Assembly (NCBI GenBank): GCA_907163375.1
Contig: CAJQUW010001431.1
Span: 1-64,000, forward strand
Reading direction: 5' to 3'
Source: Prostheceraeus crozeri
Taxonomy: Eukaryota; Platyhelminthes; Polycladida; Euryleptidae
Length of the DNA stretch: 64,000 nt
A model generated the notes under the pieces. That model saw only the letters and a program-made list of their open reading frames with translations, was not told the origin of the DNA and searched no databases. A program made the translations under genes and the position numbers. This document shows, one piece after another, positions 7,892-17,723 of this stretch. Each line of letters starts with the position of its first letter. The first letter of the stretch is position 1.

Positions 7892-9189
7892 TCTGTTTTC
7901 TGTAATTCATTTTGATAAAAACGACCTCTGATATCCTCATTATCTAAATCTTTAATTTCATAAGTAATCGGATAACTTTGATTTATTTTAGAAACTTCAA
8001 ATATTTCTTTAGTCCAATAGCCAACAAAGCCTTTTTCAAATTTATTCTTATATTTAAATATTCTAACTCTATCTCCAATTTTAAATTTCGGCTTAAGTTT
8101 CTGCAAATTCGGATTACTCTCATTCAAATTATTATTCTCGAATATTTTCTTTCGTATCAAATCAGGGTCGTCAGAAGCATTCTTTGGGGTTTCTTCAATA
8201 CCAGAATGAACTTTATTATTGTACTCTTCTACAACTCCTGGTAATATCTTCAACCATTTCTGATTTCCTTGCTGAGTAAATTTCTTGAATAATTTATTTT
8301 TTAACGTCCGATTGAATCTTTCTATCACTACAGCTTTTCCTGCATTTTCAGTTGAAAAAACAATTTCAAATAGTGGCTGAACGTTTCTGTTATAAAATTC
8401 CGATCCTTTATCAACAAACAATTTCCTTGGCTTTCTATTACTTTCTTTAAAGATTCCTTCAAACGCATATTTAACTGATAGACCACTTTTATTTTTTAAA
8501 GGCTTTACCCAAGCGTATCGTGTATATAAATCTATAACGGTCAATGCGTATTTGTAGTCCCTTTCATTCGGCATATGAATAAGATCAGCACTCCAAATAT
8601 CATCTTTATTAAATACTTTTACTTTCAATAAATATTTAGGTCTTCTATATTCCTTGTGGATTTCAGACGCATAAACGTCTAAATTATGATTTTCATTTAA
8701 ACCCTGACCGAATAATATTTTAGCTTGTAAAGCTTTTTTAACAAACATTCTTTCAATTTTTTCTCTAAATGTAGGATTCTGAATACTATCTAATTCTTGA
8801 ATCATCTTCTTATCAGCTGCATGTCGAGAACTTAGATCATGATTTCGATAAGCTAAATCATGCCTGTAAGCTGCGGCATCTACTCTATTTATTGGTTCTT
8901 CACCTGGTTTCGGATTATTATTCTCATCTAGTCTTATATCTAATCGAGTTCCTGGACCAGTATATGAATGACCAGGAAGATGTTTTTCTTTCGAATATTT
9001 ACTCCAAATAAATCCAGGAAAGTTTTCTAATGTTTTTTGTATATCACCACCGAAGTGGTATGGAACTTTGTTCTTGTCACCTCCAATATCCTGACAATGT
9101 GAGTTTTTATTTTTGTTTAATAGATAATTCAATAAATCTAAATTAGAAATTTTTAATTTAGTTAAATTTTCGGAATTTGTAGAATTCAT
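7885..9189 (-). CDS. integrase with N-terminal parvovirus-type phospholipase A2 domain (element B)
   Basis: About 434 aa with two domains. Residues 60-135 match the phospholipase A2 of parvovirus VP1: a calcium loop YTGPG (76-80) and a catalytic helix DAAAYRHDLAY with the His-Asp pair at 110-111. In parvoviruses this domain breaches the endosome. From about residue 190 a retrovirus-like integrase core follows, with Asp202 (WSADLIHM), Asp260 (FVDKGSEF) and Glu290 (VIERFNRTLK). A GDRVRI and GYWTKEIFEV tail region is as in Polinton integrases, but there is no chromodomain, unlike element A. The start is the ATG at 9189, after an A-rich leader; the longer frame lacks an ATG. The two functions, DNA joining and membrane entry, seem an odd pair, so proteolytic separation is a possibility. 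Confidence 0.9.
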   Translation of the reverse strand: MNSTNSENLTKLKISNLDLLNYLLNKNKNSHCQDIGGDKNKVPYHFGGDIQKTLENFPGFIWSKYSKEKHLPGHSYTGPGTRLDIRLDENNNPKPGEEPINRVDAAAYRHDLAYRNHDLSSRHAADKKMIQELDSIQNPTFREKIERMFVKKALQAKILFGQGLNENHNLDVYASEIHKEYRRPKYLLKVKVFNKDDIWSADLIHMPNERDYKYALTVIDLYTRYAWVKPLKNKSGLSVKYAFEGIFKESNRKPRKLFVDKGSEFYNRNVQPLFEIVFSTENAGKAVVIERFNRTLKNKLFKKFTQQGNQKWLKILPGVVEEYNNKVHSGIEETPKNASDDPDLIRKKIFENNNLNESNPNLQKLKPKFKIGDRVRIFKYKNKFEKGFVGYWTKEIFEVSKINQSYPITYEIKDLDNEDIRGRFYQNELQKTEL

Positions 9190-9245
9190 TTTAAAAGATA
9201 AAATAAAATTTAAAAGATAAAACAAAAAAAATTGTTTTACCGAAA

Positions 9246-9263
9246 AGAACCAAAGGTTCTGAG
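9246..9263. repeat. hairpin repeat upstream of the integrase gene
   Basis: AGAACCAAAGGTTCT, stem AGAACC with AAA loop, in the gap between pX-like gene 1 and the integrase gene. Confidence 0.75.
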
Positions 9264-9267
9264 GTTA

Positions 9268-9753
9268 TTACCTTATCATACTAGGACTTAGATATATTCC
9301 AGAACCATCTTTAGTTTCTTTAATTTCAATTAAATCATCAACATTGTGGAGAATATTTTTAAGAACTCGTTTTCCTTCATCAACTAATTTTAATTTACTA
9401 ATAAAATTATCTACTATTCCTTCTCCCCTAGCAACTTTCTCTAACTCTCTATTATGTCGTTTTTGTTCTTCTAATGCTGCCTTCTCTGATTTATTTTTAT
9501 TTACTGCTTGGACAATACCAGCTGTCCCACCTGCAACACTTCCTGCTGCTGCTATGCCTCCTATTATTAGTGGAATTAATGGGAGAATCCCGCCATTCTT
9601 TTCTTCTTGTAATTGAATATTCTCTATCATTGGTTTACTTATGTAATACTTTTTTTTATTAATAGTAATAGTTTTAGGGGTATTTTTGTCAACAATATTA
9701 CGTAATTTTAATTCAACAGTTTTATTATTAATATTACTTTTCGCTTGCGACAT
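9268..9753 (-). CDS. pX-like virion protein 1, 161 aa (element B)
   Basis: Starts at ATG 9753. A basic N-terminal third (INKKKYYISK) is followed near residue 53 by KNGG and a glycine/alanine-rich hydrophobic segment (ILPLIPLIIGGIAAAGSVAG), then a charged helix. A glycine pair just before an amphipathic or hydrophobic segment is what adenain-type proteases cut, and Polinton pX-type proteins look like this. A role in membrane penetration or core packing is inferred. Same strand and block as integrase and major capsid part. The gap beyond its start holds a 46-bp tandem repeat. Confidence 0.65.
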   Translation of the reverse strand: MSQAKSNINNKTVELKLRNIVDKNTPKTITINKKKYYISKPMIENIQLQEEKNGGILPLIPLIIGGIAAAGSVAGGTAGIVQAVNKNKSEKAALEEQKRHNRELEKVARGEGIVDNFISKLKLVDEGKRVLKNILHNVDDLIEIKETKDGSGIYLSPSMIR

Positions 9754-9763
9754 TTTTAATAAA

Positions 9764-9966
9764 AAAATTTTAAGTTATCAAAAATTTAAATCTATTCTAG
9801 TTATGAAAAAATTTCAAGTTACCAAAAAATTTTAATTTATTCTAGTTATTAAAAAATTTCAAGTTACTAAAAAATTTTAAGTTACCAAAAAATTTTAATC
9901 TATTCTAGTTATGAAAAATATTAAGTTAAGAATTTTTTAATCTATTCTAGTTATGAAAAAATTTTA
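9764..9966. repeat. A/T-rich tandem repeat, about 4 units of roughly 46 bp
   Basis: Units share the words TCTATTCTAGTTAT and AAAAAATTT...AAGTTA. The array fills the space between the major capsid part and pX-like gene 1, where the promoter of the latter should lie. Confidence 0.75.
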
Positions 9967-9977
9967 ATTAACTTATC

Positions 9978-10024
9978 AGAGCGAAGCTCCTCTGGCTTTA
10001 GCCTATCGGACCAAAGGTCCTAAG
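9978..10024. repeat. two or three hairpins after the major capsid part
   Basis: GAGCGAAGCTC, GGCTTTAGCC and GGACCAAAGGTCC in a row; they mirror the units of the 12136-12347 array. They lie directly downstream of the capsid coding end. Confidence 0.85.
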
Positions 10025-10028
10025 GTTA

Positions 10029-11377
10029 CTAACCGATCCTTACCATCTTTCCATTAAGAATTTCAATAGAATATTTTACATCTTCTAGCAATAAACCATA
10101 AGCCATCAATGAAGTTGTGGAATCTTTCTTTTCAATATTAATTGTTACATCACAACCATTTTTAATAATATCTTCAGATTGTGCACTTAAATCGAAACAG
10201 AAAATTGGATATAAATGTCTCCAATCTCCAGGAGCTAATTGTGGTTCAACTCCAAATTCTGTACAAAGATTTCGATAACAATCATATCCTTCCATAAATT
10301 GATTATTGGTATCATCGAATCTTAATGGATCAATTGGATATCGAGTTTGATTTAATGAAACTTGTAAACTTCGAATTGTATTAATATGAAAAATATTGTT
10401 GTTCTTATCAAAACTTGGAGAATTATTTCTTTGAAATGTTAGTAATAAATATCTTGGAGTATTCGCAGTTCTAGTAAAATGCCAGTTAAATCTTTGTTCG
10501 GAAAAAGTTACTGAACTAGCAGTACGCTTTAGAAAATTTACTGGAATTGGTTTGTTAGTATTTAATCTTTTTGCAATAGCTGTTTCAACCTCTAAACTAG
10601 GAGTAATATGCTTAATCCACCATTCAAGTCTATCAATTTTTAAATATGCTTTTTTCCCAGTCTTATATCCCAGTCTTAGTCAAAAAAGATTAATTCATTA
10701 TTTGCTGTACGATGAATTATTAATTTAAATTTTAATTGATATGATATTTTATCATAATCTAAATATCCGAATAATGGAGACAATGACCAATTAACTGTCT
10801 GTTTACTTTTTTTGTTAAATTCACGTCTTTCTTTATATGCATCATTATTTGTTTTATTTAAATGTTTTGCAATATTTTCTACATCTTTCGCAATTCCTGC
10901 GGCATCTGTTCCAGCGTGAGTTAAATCATCAACAATTATACCATCATTAGTATCAGGAAACCAACCTTCGATTTCATACTTTTTATTATTTTCACCAATT
11001 GTTACAAATCTAAGCATTGTATCAATTACACCTGGAGAATCACTTATTGTTTCTATATTTTGAGTTGCAACATCTAAACGCATTTGTGTAAATAATCTTG
11101 GAAAGAAATTATTCTCTAGTGCAATATTATCGGTTTCTGGTAATGGTGTTGTAAAATTGGCATCACTATACAAAGAATATTCACAGTGTAAAAATCAATC
11201 AGGTAGATATAAATAACTCTGCTGATTATCAACTTCAAAAATTAAATCTCCTCCAGTATTTACTCTACTGGAAGATCCGGGATTCATAGCAATTCTTATA
11301 TAGTCATTCTTTTTTTGATTATAACTGACGAACGGAGGATCGTCTAATCTAAATTTATTTTCAATAAGCGAAGACAT
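10029..11377 (-). pseudogene. major capsid protein region (double jelly-roll type), element B
   Basis: The region carries features of Polinton major capsid proteins. The N-terminus reads IENKFRLDDPPFVSYNQKK. A segment with ENNFFPRLFTQMRLDV and a C-terminal part with GDWRHLYPIFCFDLSAQ follow. Protein start is at ATG 11377, after the A-rich leader seen before other genes of this element. Total length fits a double jelly-roll capsid. It lies in the expected neighbourhood between the two pX-like genes. The part looks broken, about three breaks. The assignment is from remembered family patterns and gene order. Confidence 0.75.
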
Positions 11378-11504
11378 TTTTATAAAAAATAATTTGACTT
11401 TTTGTTTTTTTCTCACAGACAGAAAAAATTCTGCTAAAATAATTTTACTTAAATAATTTTGCTAAAAAAATTTTACAAAAAAATAATTATACTAAAAATA
11501 TATT

Positions 11505-12092
11505 TTAGAATTTTGCTAGACCAGCTCCGCTACAGCTTTGCTGGTTAGACCGAAGGTTGCTGCTCACGCCATTACCTCTTATTTCTTCAATTGAACGAAC
11601 CGTAGGTTCTATGGCTACGCCTGTTTTTTTATTATTTTTATTTTCATTATGTTTACTATTAGACGGAGCTCCGCTCCTCAAGGTTTCACCCCCCACAGCT
11701 ATGTTAGCAATTTTGCTTTTTGTTTCCTCTGAAAGTTTTTTTAAATTTTTTAGTTCTTCAGAATCATTCCTAAGTTTACGAATAGCTTCTAGTTGCTTTA
11801 ATTCGTTTTGAGACTTGACAGCATTTGATATTGCACTAGCTGTACTACCTATAGCAGCTGCTCCTTTTGCAGCAGATGTAATCAAATCTTTATTATTTTT
11901 AATTAAGTTAACGATACTTCCAATACCAGAAAAGATGCCAGCCCCTTCTTTTTGAAACGTCTTTTCTAGGAACTTTTGTGTTCCGACAGTTTCTGCACTA
12001 TCATAATGGTACACAGGTTTCTGAGATGGTTCATGAGCAATTTTATTATTTGATGCAAAATGTTTAAGATTGTGTTTATAAATTATAGGCAT
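11505..12092 (-). CDS. pX-like virion protein 2, 195 aa (element B)
   Basis: Starts at ATG 12092. Around residue 50 GAGIFSGIGSIVNLI begins an amphipathic/hydrophobic stretch that runs into an alanine-rich segment (AAKGAAAIGSTASAI) and a charged coiled-coil. This is the same layout as pX-like protein 1, so the element appears to have two such proteins. The C-terminal third is built partly from hairpin repeats: TLRSGAPS, EPTVRS and the last 20 or so residues are repeat-encoded. This may mean the tail is dispensable. It lies upstream of the major capsid region on the same strand. Confidence 0.65.
   Translation of the reverse strand: MPIIYKHNLKHFASNNKIAHEPSQKPVYHYDSAETVGTQKFLEKTFQKEGAGIFSGIGSIVNLIKNNKDLITSAAKGAAAIGSTASAISNAVKSQNELKQLEAIRKLRNDSEELKNLKKLSEETKSKIANIAVGGETLRSGAPSNSKHNENKNNKKTGVAIEPTVRSIEEIRGNGVSSNLRSNQQSCSGAGLAKF
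11516..11555. repeat. hairpin repeats encoding the end of pX-like protein 2
   Basis: CAGCTTTGCTG (complement CAGC-AAA-GCTG) with flanking ACCAGCTCC and ACCGAAGGT words; degenerate. Supplies the last codons of the gene. Confidence 0.7.
11595..11622. repeat. double hairpin in frame in pX-like protein 2
   Basis: GAACCGTAGGTTC followed by GGCTACGCC. The first stem GAACC/GGTTC is the same as elsewhere, with loop GTA. Confidence 0.85.
11665..11677. repeat. single hairpin in frame in pX-like protein 2
   Basis: GGAGCTCCGCTCC; the complement reads GGAGC-GGA-GCTCC, again a GNA loop closed by C-G. Confidence 0.8.
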
Positions 12093-12135
12093 TTTTTAGG
12101 ATTAAATTTGACTTTTGGGAAAAAATATTTACGAT

Positions 12136-12347
12136 CGGCTAAAGCCTCGAGGAGCTTCGCTCCGATTGGTTAGAAACCTGAGGACCTTTGGTCCGATCGG
12201 CTAAAGCCTCGAGGAGCTTCGCTCCGATTGGTTAGTAACCTGAGGACCTTTGGTCCGATCGGCTAAAGCCTCGAGGAGCTTCGTTCCGATAGGTTAGAAA
12301 CCCAAGACTTCGTCGATCGGCTAAAGCCTCAGGACAAGGTCCGATCA
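12136..12347. repeat. tandem array of hairpin modules, four units of about 62 bp
   Basis: Units start at 12136, 12198, 12260 and 12318. Each holds GGCTAAAGCC, GGAGCTTCGCTCC and GGACCTTTGGTCC; the last unit is shortened. The array lies between the fibre-like part and pX-like gene 2. Units follow each other directly, without unique spacers, so this is not a CRISPR array. Confidence 0.95.
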
Positions 12348-13232
12348 AGATTTACGTTTGTGAATGGACAACAACTTCGAGATAACTTTATTAATTGACT
12401 GTTGCACTTTATCTATTGCGTCAAGCAGCGTGTGATGTACTTTAATTTCTTTTCTATTAACTTGCATTTTCACCTGATTCATCTTCAACGCCGTTTTAAG
12501 TGCATTTAACTTAATTTTAAGAACATCTAATTGTCTTTTAACAGAATCTAACTGTTCTTTATTTTCTTTAGAGTTTTCTTGTAAATTTTTCTTTAATTCA
12601 TTTTCTAAATTGATTTTAAGAGTTTTCATTCTATCAACTTTTTCATTAAGTGAGTTTACTTCATTTATTATTCTATTCATCTTTTTCATTTGTTGAGTAA
12701 TTTTAGAACTTAATTCATCAACACTTTTTTGGAATGTAGCTTGTAACTGCTTTAAATTTTTTTAAATTTTTTCAGGAAGTTTTTCTATTTCATCTTCTAA
12801 TTGTTCTTTTAACATTTTTATCTGATGTTTATTTTTAATGACTGCAGATTTTAAATTTATAGAAAGTAATATTAAAATTTTTGATTGTTCTGAAATCTTT
12901 TTAAAAAGTTTTGCTATATCTGCTTCTAGCTCTCTATCCTTTTTATCAAGTTTTAATAATTTTTCGTTTAATGATTTGTCATTAAGTTTTAGCAACTTTA
13001 ATTCATTCATCAGTGGAACCAAAACATCGTTTATATATTTTTCCTTTAAATCATTGATTTGTGTATCAACATATTGTTTATTTGTTAACTCTGTATTTTG
13101 TTGTGGAAGAATAGAAAGATGCAATGGACCAGATAAAACGTCTCCAGTTTTCATAATATAATTTTCTATCTCTATTTCTAATTCACGATTATTCGGGATA
13201 TATGCACCTCCACCAACATTTGGTAACATCAT
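12345..13232 (-). pseudogene. coiled-coil, fibre-like protein region (element B)
   Basis: Long heptad-rich helix, with Leu, Ile and Val spaced in a background of Lys, Glu, Asn and Gln. Near the N-terminus (ATG 13232) is KTGDVLSGPLHLS followed by LTNKQYVDTQI. This is the 'TGDL.M...I.NL..P....A.TK.YVD' signature that precedes trimeric coiled coils in phage and viral tail fibres. A trimeric fibre or spike is therefore inferred. The part looks broken, about one break. It is divergently oriented from the clamp-like gene across a repeat-filled 260-base spacer. Confidence 0.6.
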
Positions 13233-13492
13233 TTTTTAACAATAAAAAAATAAAATTTTTTCTAATAAAAATAAAAAAATAAAATTTTTTCTAATAAAAA
13301 TAAAATTTTTTCTAATAAAAATAAAAAAATAAAATTTTTTCTAATAAAAATAAAATTTTTGCTAATAAAAATAAAAAATAAAATTTTTTCTTATAAAAAT
13401 AAAAAATAAAATTTTTTCTAATAAAAATAAGAAATAAAATTTTTTCTAATAAAAATAAAAAAAATAAAATTTTTTCTAATAAAAATAAAAAA
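13233..13492. promoter_or_regulatory. bidirectional A/T spacer made of about nine short tandem repeats
   Basis: Near-pure A/T. The repeat is close to AAAATTTTTTCTAATAAAAA, with spacings of about 20-33 bases. The same words stand before many start codons in element B, so the array looks like an amplified promoter or leader. It separates the minus-strand fibre-like part from the plus-strand replication block. Confidence 0.6.
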
Positions 13493-14785
13493 ATGGAAAA
13501 TCCAAATTTAAAAAAATTATATTCGCCCGCATCATCCTGTTCTTCTTATTCGACGAGATCAACGGTATTTGAAAATAAATGTTTTGATAATAATAATAAT
13601 AATAATAATCCATGTATAGATGTTAATATTTTATTTCAATTACAAGCCGAAATATTTAGAGAACAGACTAAAGGTTTACCTTCTATAGAAACTAATTATT
13701 GTTTATTTCCGGGGGATCCATTTATTAAATTTATGGAGATTGTAAGTAAATATAATGATGTAGCTTATGTTGAATTAAATAAAGAAAATATGGTTATAAT
13801 AGGTCATAATAATGTTTATGGATTTATTAGAGCAGTGTTACCAATTAGTAATACTGATTGGATAGAAACTAAAATTATTAATTATATCAATATTAAAGAA
13901 TTAGTTAAAAAATAAAAATCTTTTTTGAAAGAAAAAATTAGATTATTTGTTGACGATCAAAATCAATATAACATTCACATAGAGAGTAAAAAACATAATG
14001 AAGAATTATTATGTCAAGTTTATTATAGAGACACAATTTATAAACAAGAAACATTAGAAATGCCCCAAAGATATGATGATGATACTTATATAGGATTATA
14101 TTCCAACTTAAATATTAATTTATTAAAATCTTATATAAATGGCTTAGCTCAACAAGAAAAAATTTATATGTGGACTACACCTTATACTATTAACAATGTC
14201 CATAATCATAATAAACGAACCGAAGGTTCTAGGGCTTTGCCCGATCTTAAAGAATCTTATGATAATAATGATGATTCTGTAACATCTGAAAAAGGTGTAA
14301 ATGGTAAAAAAGATTATAAAAATATTAGTAATTATAAAAATTTATCTAAATTTCATTTTCTTACAATTGAAAATAATAATGATGGCATAGTTGAAGATAC
14401 TGTTAGACAACTATGTGTCGGGTCTACAAAATTTAAATTAGGATTTACATCTAATCAATTTAAAATTTTATCATCTTTAATAAAAACTAAAAGTGATTCA
14501 AATTATGGTGGTGTTATTAAATTTTCCAAAAGAGATCAAAGACCAATATTTTTCTCTATTATATTATTATCAGATAAAAGATGTAATTTAGAATTAGATA
14601 TTCCAATAAGAGAATGGTATCCTATCATGGAAGGGCATCCTATACCAAAAAGTGTAATTTATGATGATGAAGAAACAATTTATGATGATGATGAAGAAAC
14701 AATTTATGATGATGATGATGAATCAATAGTTAGTGAAAAAAAATTTAAATTATCTTTTGATAAAACATTATATGATGAAACTTAA
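13493..14785 (+). pseudogene. uncharacterised coding region before the polymerase, possibly clamp-like (element B)
   Basis: The region begins at ATG 13493 after the A-rich leader, with a Ser- and Asn-rich start. Two similar half-patterns follow: a helix then strands (FIKFMEIVSKYNDVAYVEL; NMVIIGHNNVYGFIRAVLP), then KEKIRLFVDDQNQYNIHIES, and later SNQFKILSSLI and VIKFSKRDQRPIFFSI. The alternation resembles sliding clamps of the PCNA/UL42 fold, and the place just upstream of and co-directional with the polymerase fits a processivity factor. No sequence-level family match is claimed. The C-terminus holds repeated YDDDEETI units. A hairpin repeat is translated as RTEGSRALPD. It is either one broken gene or two genes. 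Confidence 0.45.
14216..14244. repeat. double hairpin in frame in the clamp-like gene
   Basis: GAACCGAAGGTTC and GGGCTTTGCCC. Same pair as in the terminal repeats, with one loop variant. Translated RTEGSRALPD. Confidence 0.92.
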
Positions 14786-15223
14786 TAAGATAAAACTTAA
14801 TATGATAAAACTTAATGTGATAAAACTTAATGTGATAAAGAAAAAAATAACTAAAGAACGTGAAATATATAATAATATAAAATAACACTCAAGTCCTTGA
14901 TATTAGAATGTTTATATCTAAAATTAGAACACAAATTTTTTCTTAAATTTTCTCTAAAAAAATAAAAAAATGGAAAATACCAAGTTTTATTGTGTCTTAT
15001 GTAAAAAAAAGTTGCAAACAAAAAGAAGTTATCAATCTCATTTAAATAGTAAATTGCATTTACAAAATGTAGAACGAGTTGATGAAGGAAATATATTAAA
15101 ATTAAATAGTTATAAAAACTATCTAGAAACATTGCCTACTGATATAAAAGTTAAAAAAATGTTTGATGATTATTCACATTCGGAATATAAAAAAGTTTTT
15201 AATAGTGAAGATGAGACCATACA

Positions 15224-15290
15224 AACCGAAGGTTCTAGGGCTTCGCCCGTACATGGGACATCGGAGATGTCTTCCAGGGCTTCGCCCGTT
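15224..15290. repeat. two double-hairpin units in the polymerase region
   Basis: AACCGAAGGTT plus GGGCTTCGCCC, then GGACATCGGAGATGTC plus GGGCTTCGCCC. Both read through in frame (TEGSRASP; SEMSSRASP). Confidence 0.92.
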
Positions 15291-16301
15291 GAATATAATG
15301 AAACCGATAAAACTTTTTCTGATATTCTAACCAACTTTTATAATATATTTAAGAAATCTTTCAAATGTTATATGAATGTAGAAGTACTTTATACAAAAAA
15401 TGGACCTGATGGAATTCCTGAAGAAATAATACAAGGACATTTTACAAATTCACAAGAAATTCATAATGTAAATGATATACAACCCATATTTGAATCGATG
15501 ATACTTAAATTAGAAAATTGTATAATTGAAGCCCAGTTACGTGAATCTGGTTGGAGATTTGTTAAAATACTATCTAAGAAAATAGTAATTGATAAATATA
15601 AAAATAATACTGGTGGTAGTTATGTTTCTTTACCTTTCAGTTCACCACAAATAATCAACATAAAAAATGAAGATGATTATTGTTTTCTGTGGAGTATTAT
15701 AGCACATTTACATCCTGCAGAATATCATAAAGAAAGACTAAGTCATTATAATAAAGAAGAATACATAAAGGAATTTGATCTTTCTGATGGCTTAGATGAA
15801 TTTCCATATGATTATAATAGATTAATAAAGTTTCATAAAAAGAATAAAAATTTAATTGAAGTAAATGTTTTTGAATTAAATGTGAATTATGTTTCTATTG
15901 GTAAAATTATTCCACTTTACTCAGATTCAAAAAAATTTTATTTGAATAATAAAAATTTATGTCAATCAGAAATAGTATATAATGATAGAGGAAATTACAT
16001 GCATCATAATATTTTTTACCAAGGAAAAATAATATGTACTGAAAAATTTGAACTTGTTAAAACATTATCACCAATAATGATTAATCATAATAATTATAAA
16101 GGACGTACTGATGATTATAATTACAAATATTCATCTTTATCTTCAGAATATCAACAAAAATTAGAAAATTTAAATAAAAGTTTACAAAAATGTAAAATAG
16201 ATTATCAACAACAAATAAAAATGTTGCTACAACAATATCACCATAAATATCAAAATGAGATAGAAACAATTCAAAAATTAAATGAAGAAAATAATAAAGA
16301 A

Positions 16302-16332
16302 TCGGCTAAAGCCAGAGGAGCTTCGCTCCGAT
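16302..16332. repeat. double hairpin in the polymerase coiled coil
   Basis: GGCTAAAGCC and GGAGCTTCGCTCC, identical to the unit of the terminal repeats; translated SAKARGASLR in the middle of a coiled-coil stretch. Confidence 0.92.
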
Positions 16333-16807
16333 TAAATGACTGTTTAAAAAAATGTCTACAACAATATAAAGAACAATATGATAAAGAATATATTTATCAG
16401 CTACAAATATTAAATCAAAATTATCATCAAAATACATTTAATATTACAAAAGAAATTAATGAAACACATGAAATATATCAAGATAAATTTGTAAAATTAG
16501 AACAGTCAAAACAACCAGCACAAGCGAATATATTATATTATCAGGGTCATTTTATATTGTGTAAAGATGTTTCTATATTTACAAAAACTTCAGATAATAA
16601 AAATTTTCCTTGTCTTCAATGTATGACAAGTTTTAAAACTTTAGAAGAAATGAATAGACATTTGGAGAATTGCCAACAAAATGAAGCAGTTCAAAATACT
16701 TTTCCTAAAGATGATTATTTAGAATATAATAAATGGTATTTTAAAAATAAAGTACCCTTTACTATTTATTGTGATTTTGAAGCATATAATGTTAATATGA
16801 CACAAAA

Positions 16808-16838
16808 TCGAACGGAAAGTTCCAGGGCTTCACCCGAT
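16808..16838. repeat. decayed double hairpin in the polymerase region
   Basis: GAACGGAAAGTTC and GGGCTTCACCC. The stems are imperfect, so this looks like an older copy; translated RTESSRASP. Confidence 0.8.
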
Positions 16839-16898
16839 TCTGAAAATTATAATTCTGAAAATTATAATTCTGAAAATTATAATTCTGAAAATTATAAT
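16839..16898. repeat. 15-bp tandem repeat, four units
   Basis: TCTGAAAATTATAAT four times, directly after a hairpin unit, giving a SENYN repeat in the protein. It lies between exonuclease motif I and the HNH-like module. Confidence 0.95.
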
Positions 16899-17246
16899 TC
16901 TGAAAAAAGTGCGCCTGAAAAAAGTGCACCTGGAAAAAGTTCAGCTGAACAAAGTAAAGAAAAATATTTATTTGAACAAAAACCATTATGTTGGGGAATG
17001 TACATTCATTCAAATTATCCTGAATTATTTAAATCAGAATATTTTCAATACTATGGTGAAGATAGTTCAGAAATGTTTACAAAGAAAGTAGAAGAATTAC
17101 AAGGACGTTTTTCACAATTGCTTGAAACAAATATTCCAATGATGCCATTAACAGAAAAAGAAAAATTAAATTTTATTAATGAAACAAAATGTTATTACTG
17201 TGGAAGAGAATTTACAAAAAATTATAAAAATGGCAAAGGTAGATAT

Positions 17247-17279
17247 CTTGACAAGCAAAGCGACGGCTCTGCCGTCAAG
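17247..17279. repeat. hairpin unit inside the HNH-like module
   Basis: Outer stem CTTGAC/GTCAAG encloses GCAAAGC and GACGGCTCTGCCGTC (complement loop AGA). It sits between the CYYC knuckle and the DHDH motif. Confidence 0.85.
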
Positions 17280-17653
17280 GTAAAAGATCATGATCATCTA
17301 AATGGATTATATAGAGGTGCAGCACATAATTCTTGTAATCTTAATGCTAATAAATTTAAATATAACTTTGTTCCTCTATATTTCTACAATGGTTCTAAAT
17401 ATGATTTCCATCTAGTAATGAAAGATTTATTTTCATCTGAAAAATTACAACAACAACAAATAAATGTACTATGTAAAACAGAAGAAGAATATTTTTCAAT
17501 GCAATTAGGTTGCATTAGAATTTTAGATGCATTTAGATTTTTTACTCCTTATTCATTAGATGTTATGGGAAAAACTTTGAAAGCTGAACAATGTAAAATA
17601 TTAAATAAATATAATTTAAAACCTTTAAAAGGCATATTTCCGTATGAGTATAT

Positions 17654-17723
17654 AGCCTGCGGCTCACAGTCGAAGACTGATATAACTGGAGATAAAACCT
17701 GTGGTTCACAGTCGAAGACTGAT
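17654..17723. repeat. two double-hairpin units with compensatory stem changes
   Basis: Unit 1: AGCCTGCGGCT plus CAGTCGAAGACTG. Unit 2: AACCTGTGGTT plus CAGTCGAAGACTG. The first stems differ by a G-C to A-T swap on both arms, so pairing is kept. Confidence 0.9.

Noticed and set aside
12136-12347. Looks like a CRISPR array (regular palindromic repeats)
   Set aside because: Units are directly adjacent with no unique spacers, and the context is a eukaryotic virus-like element.
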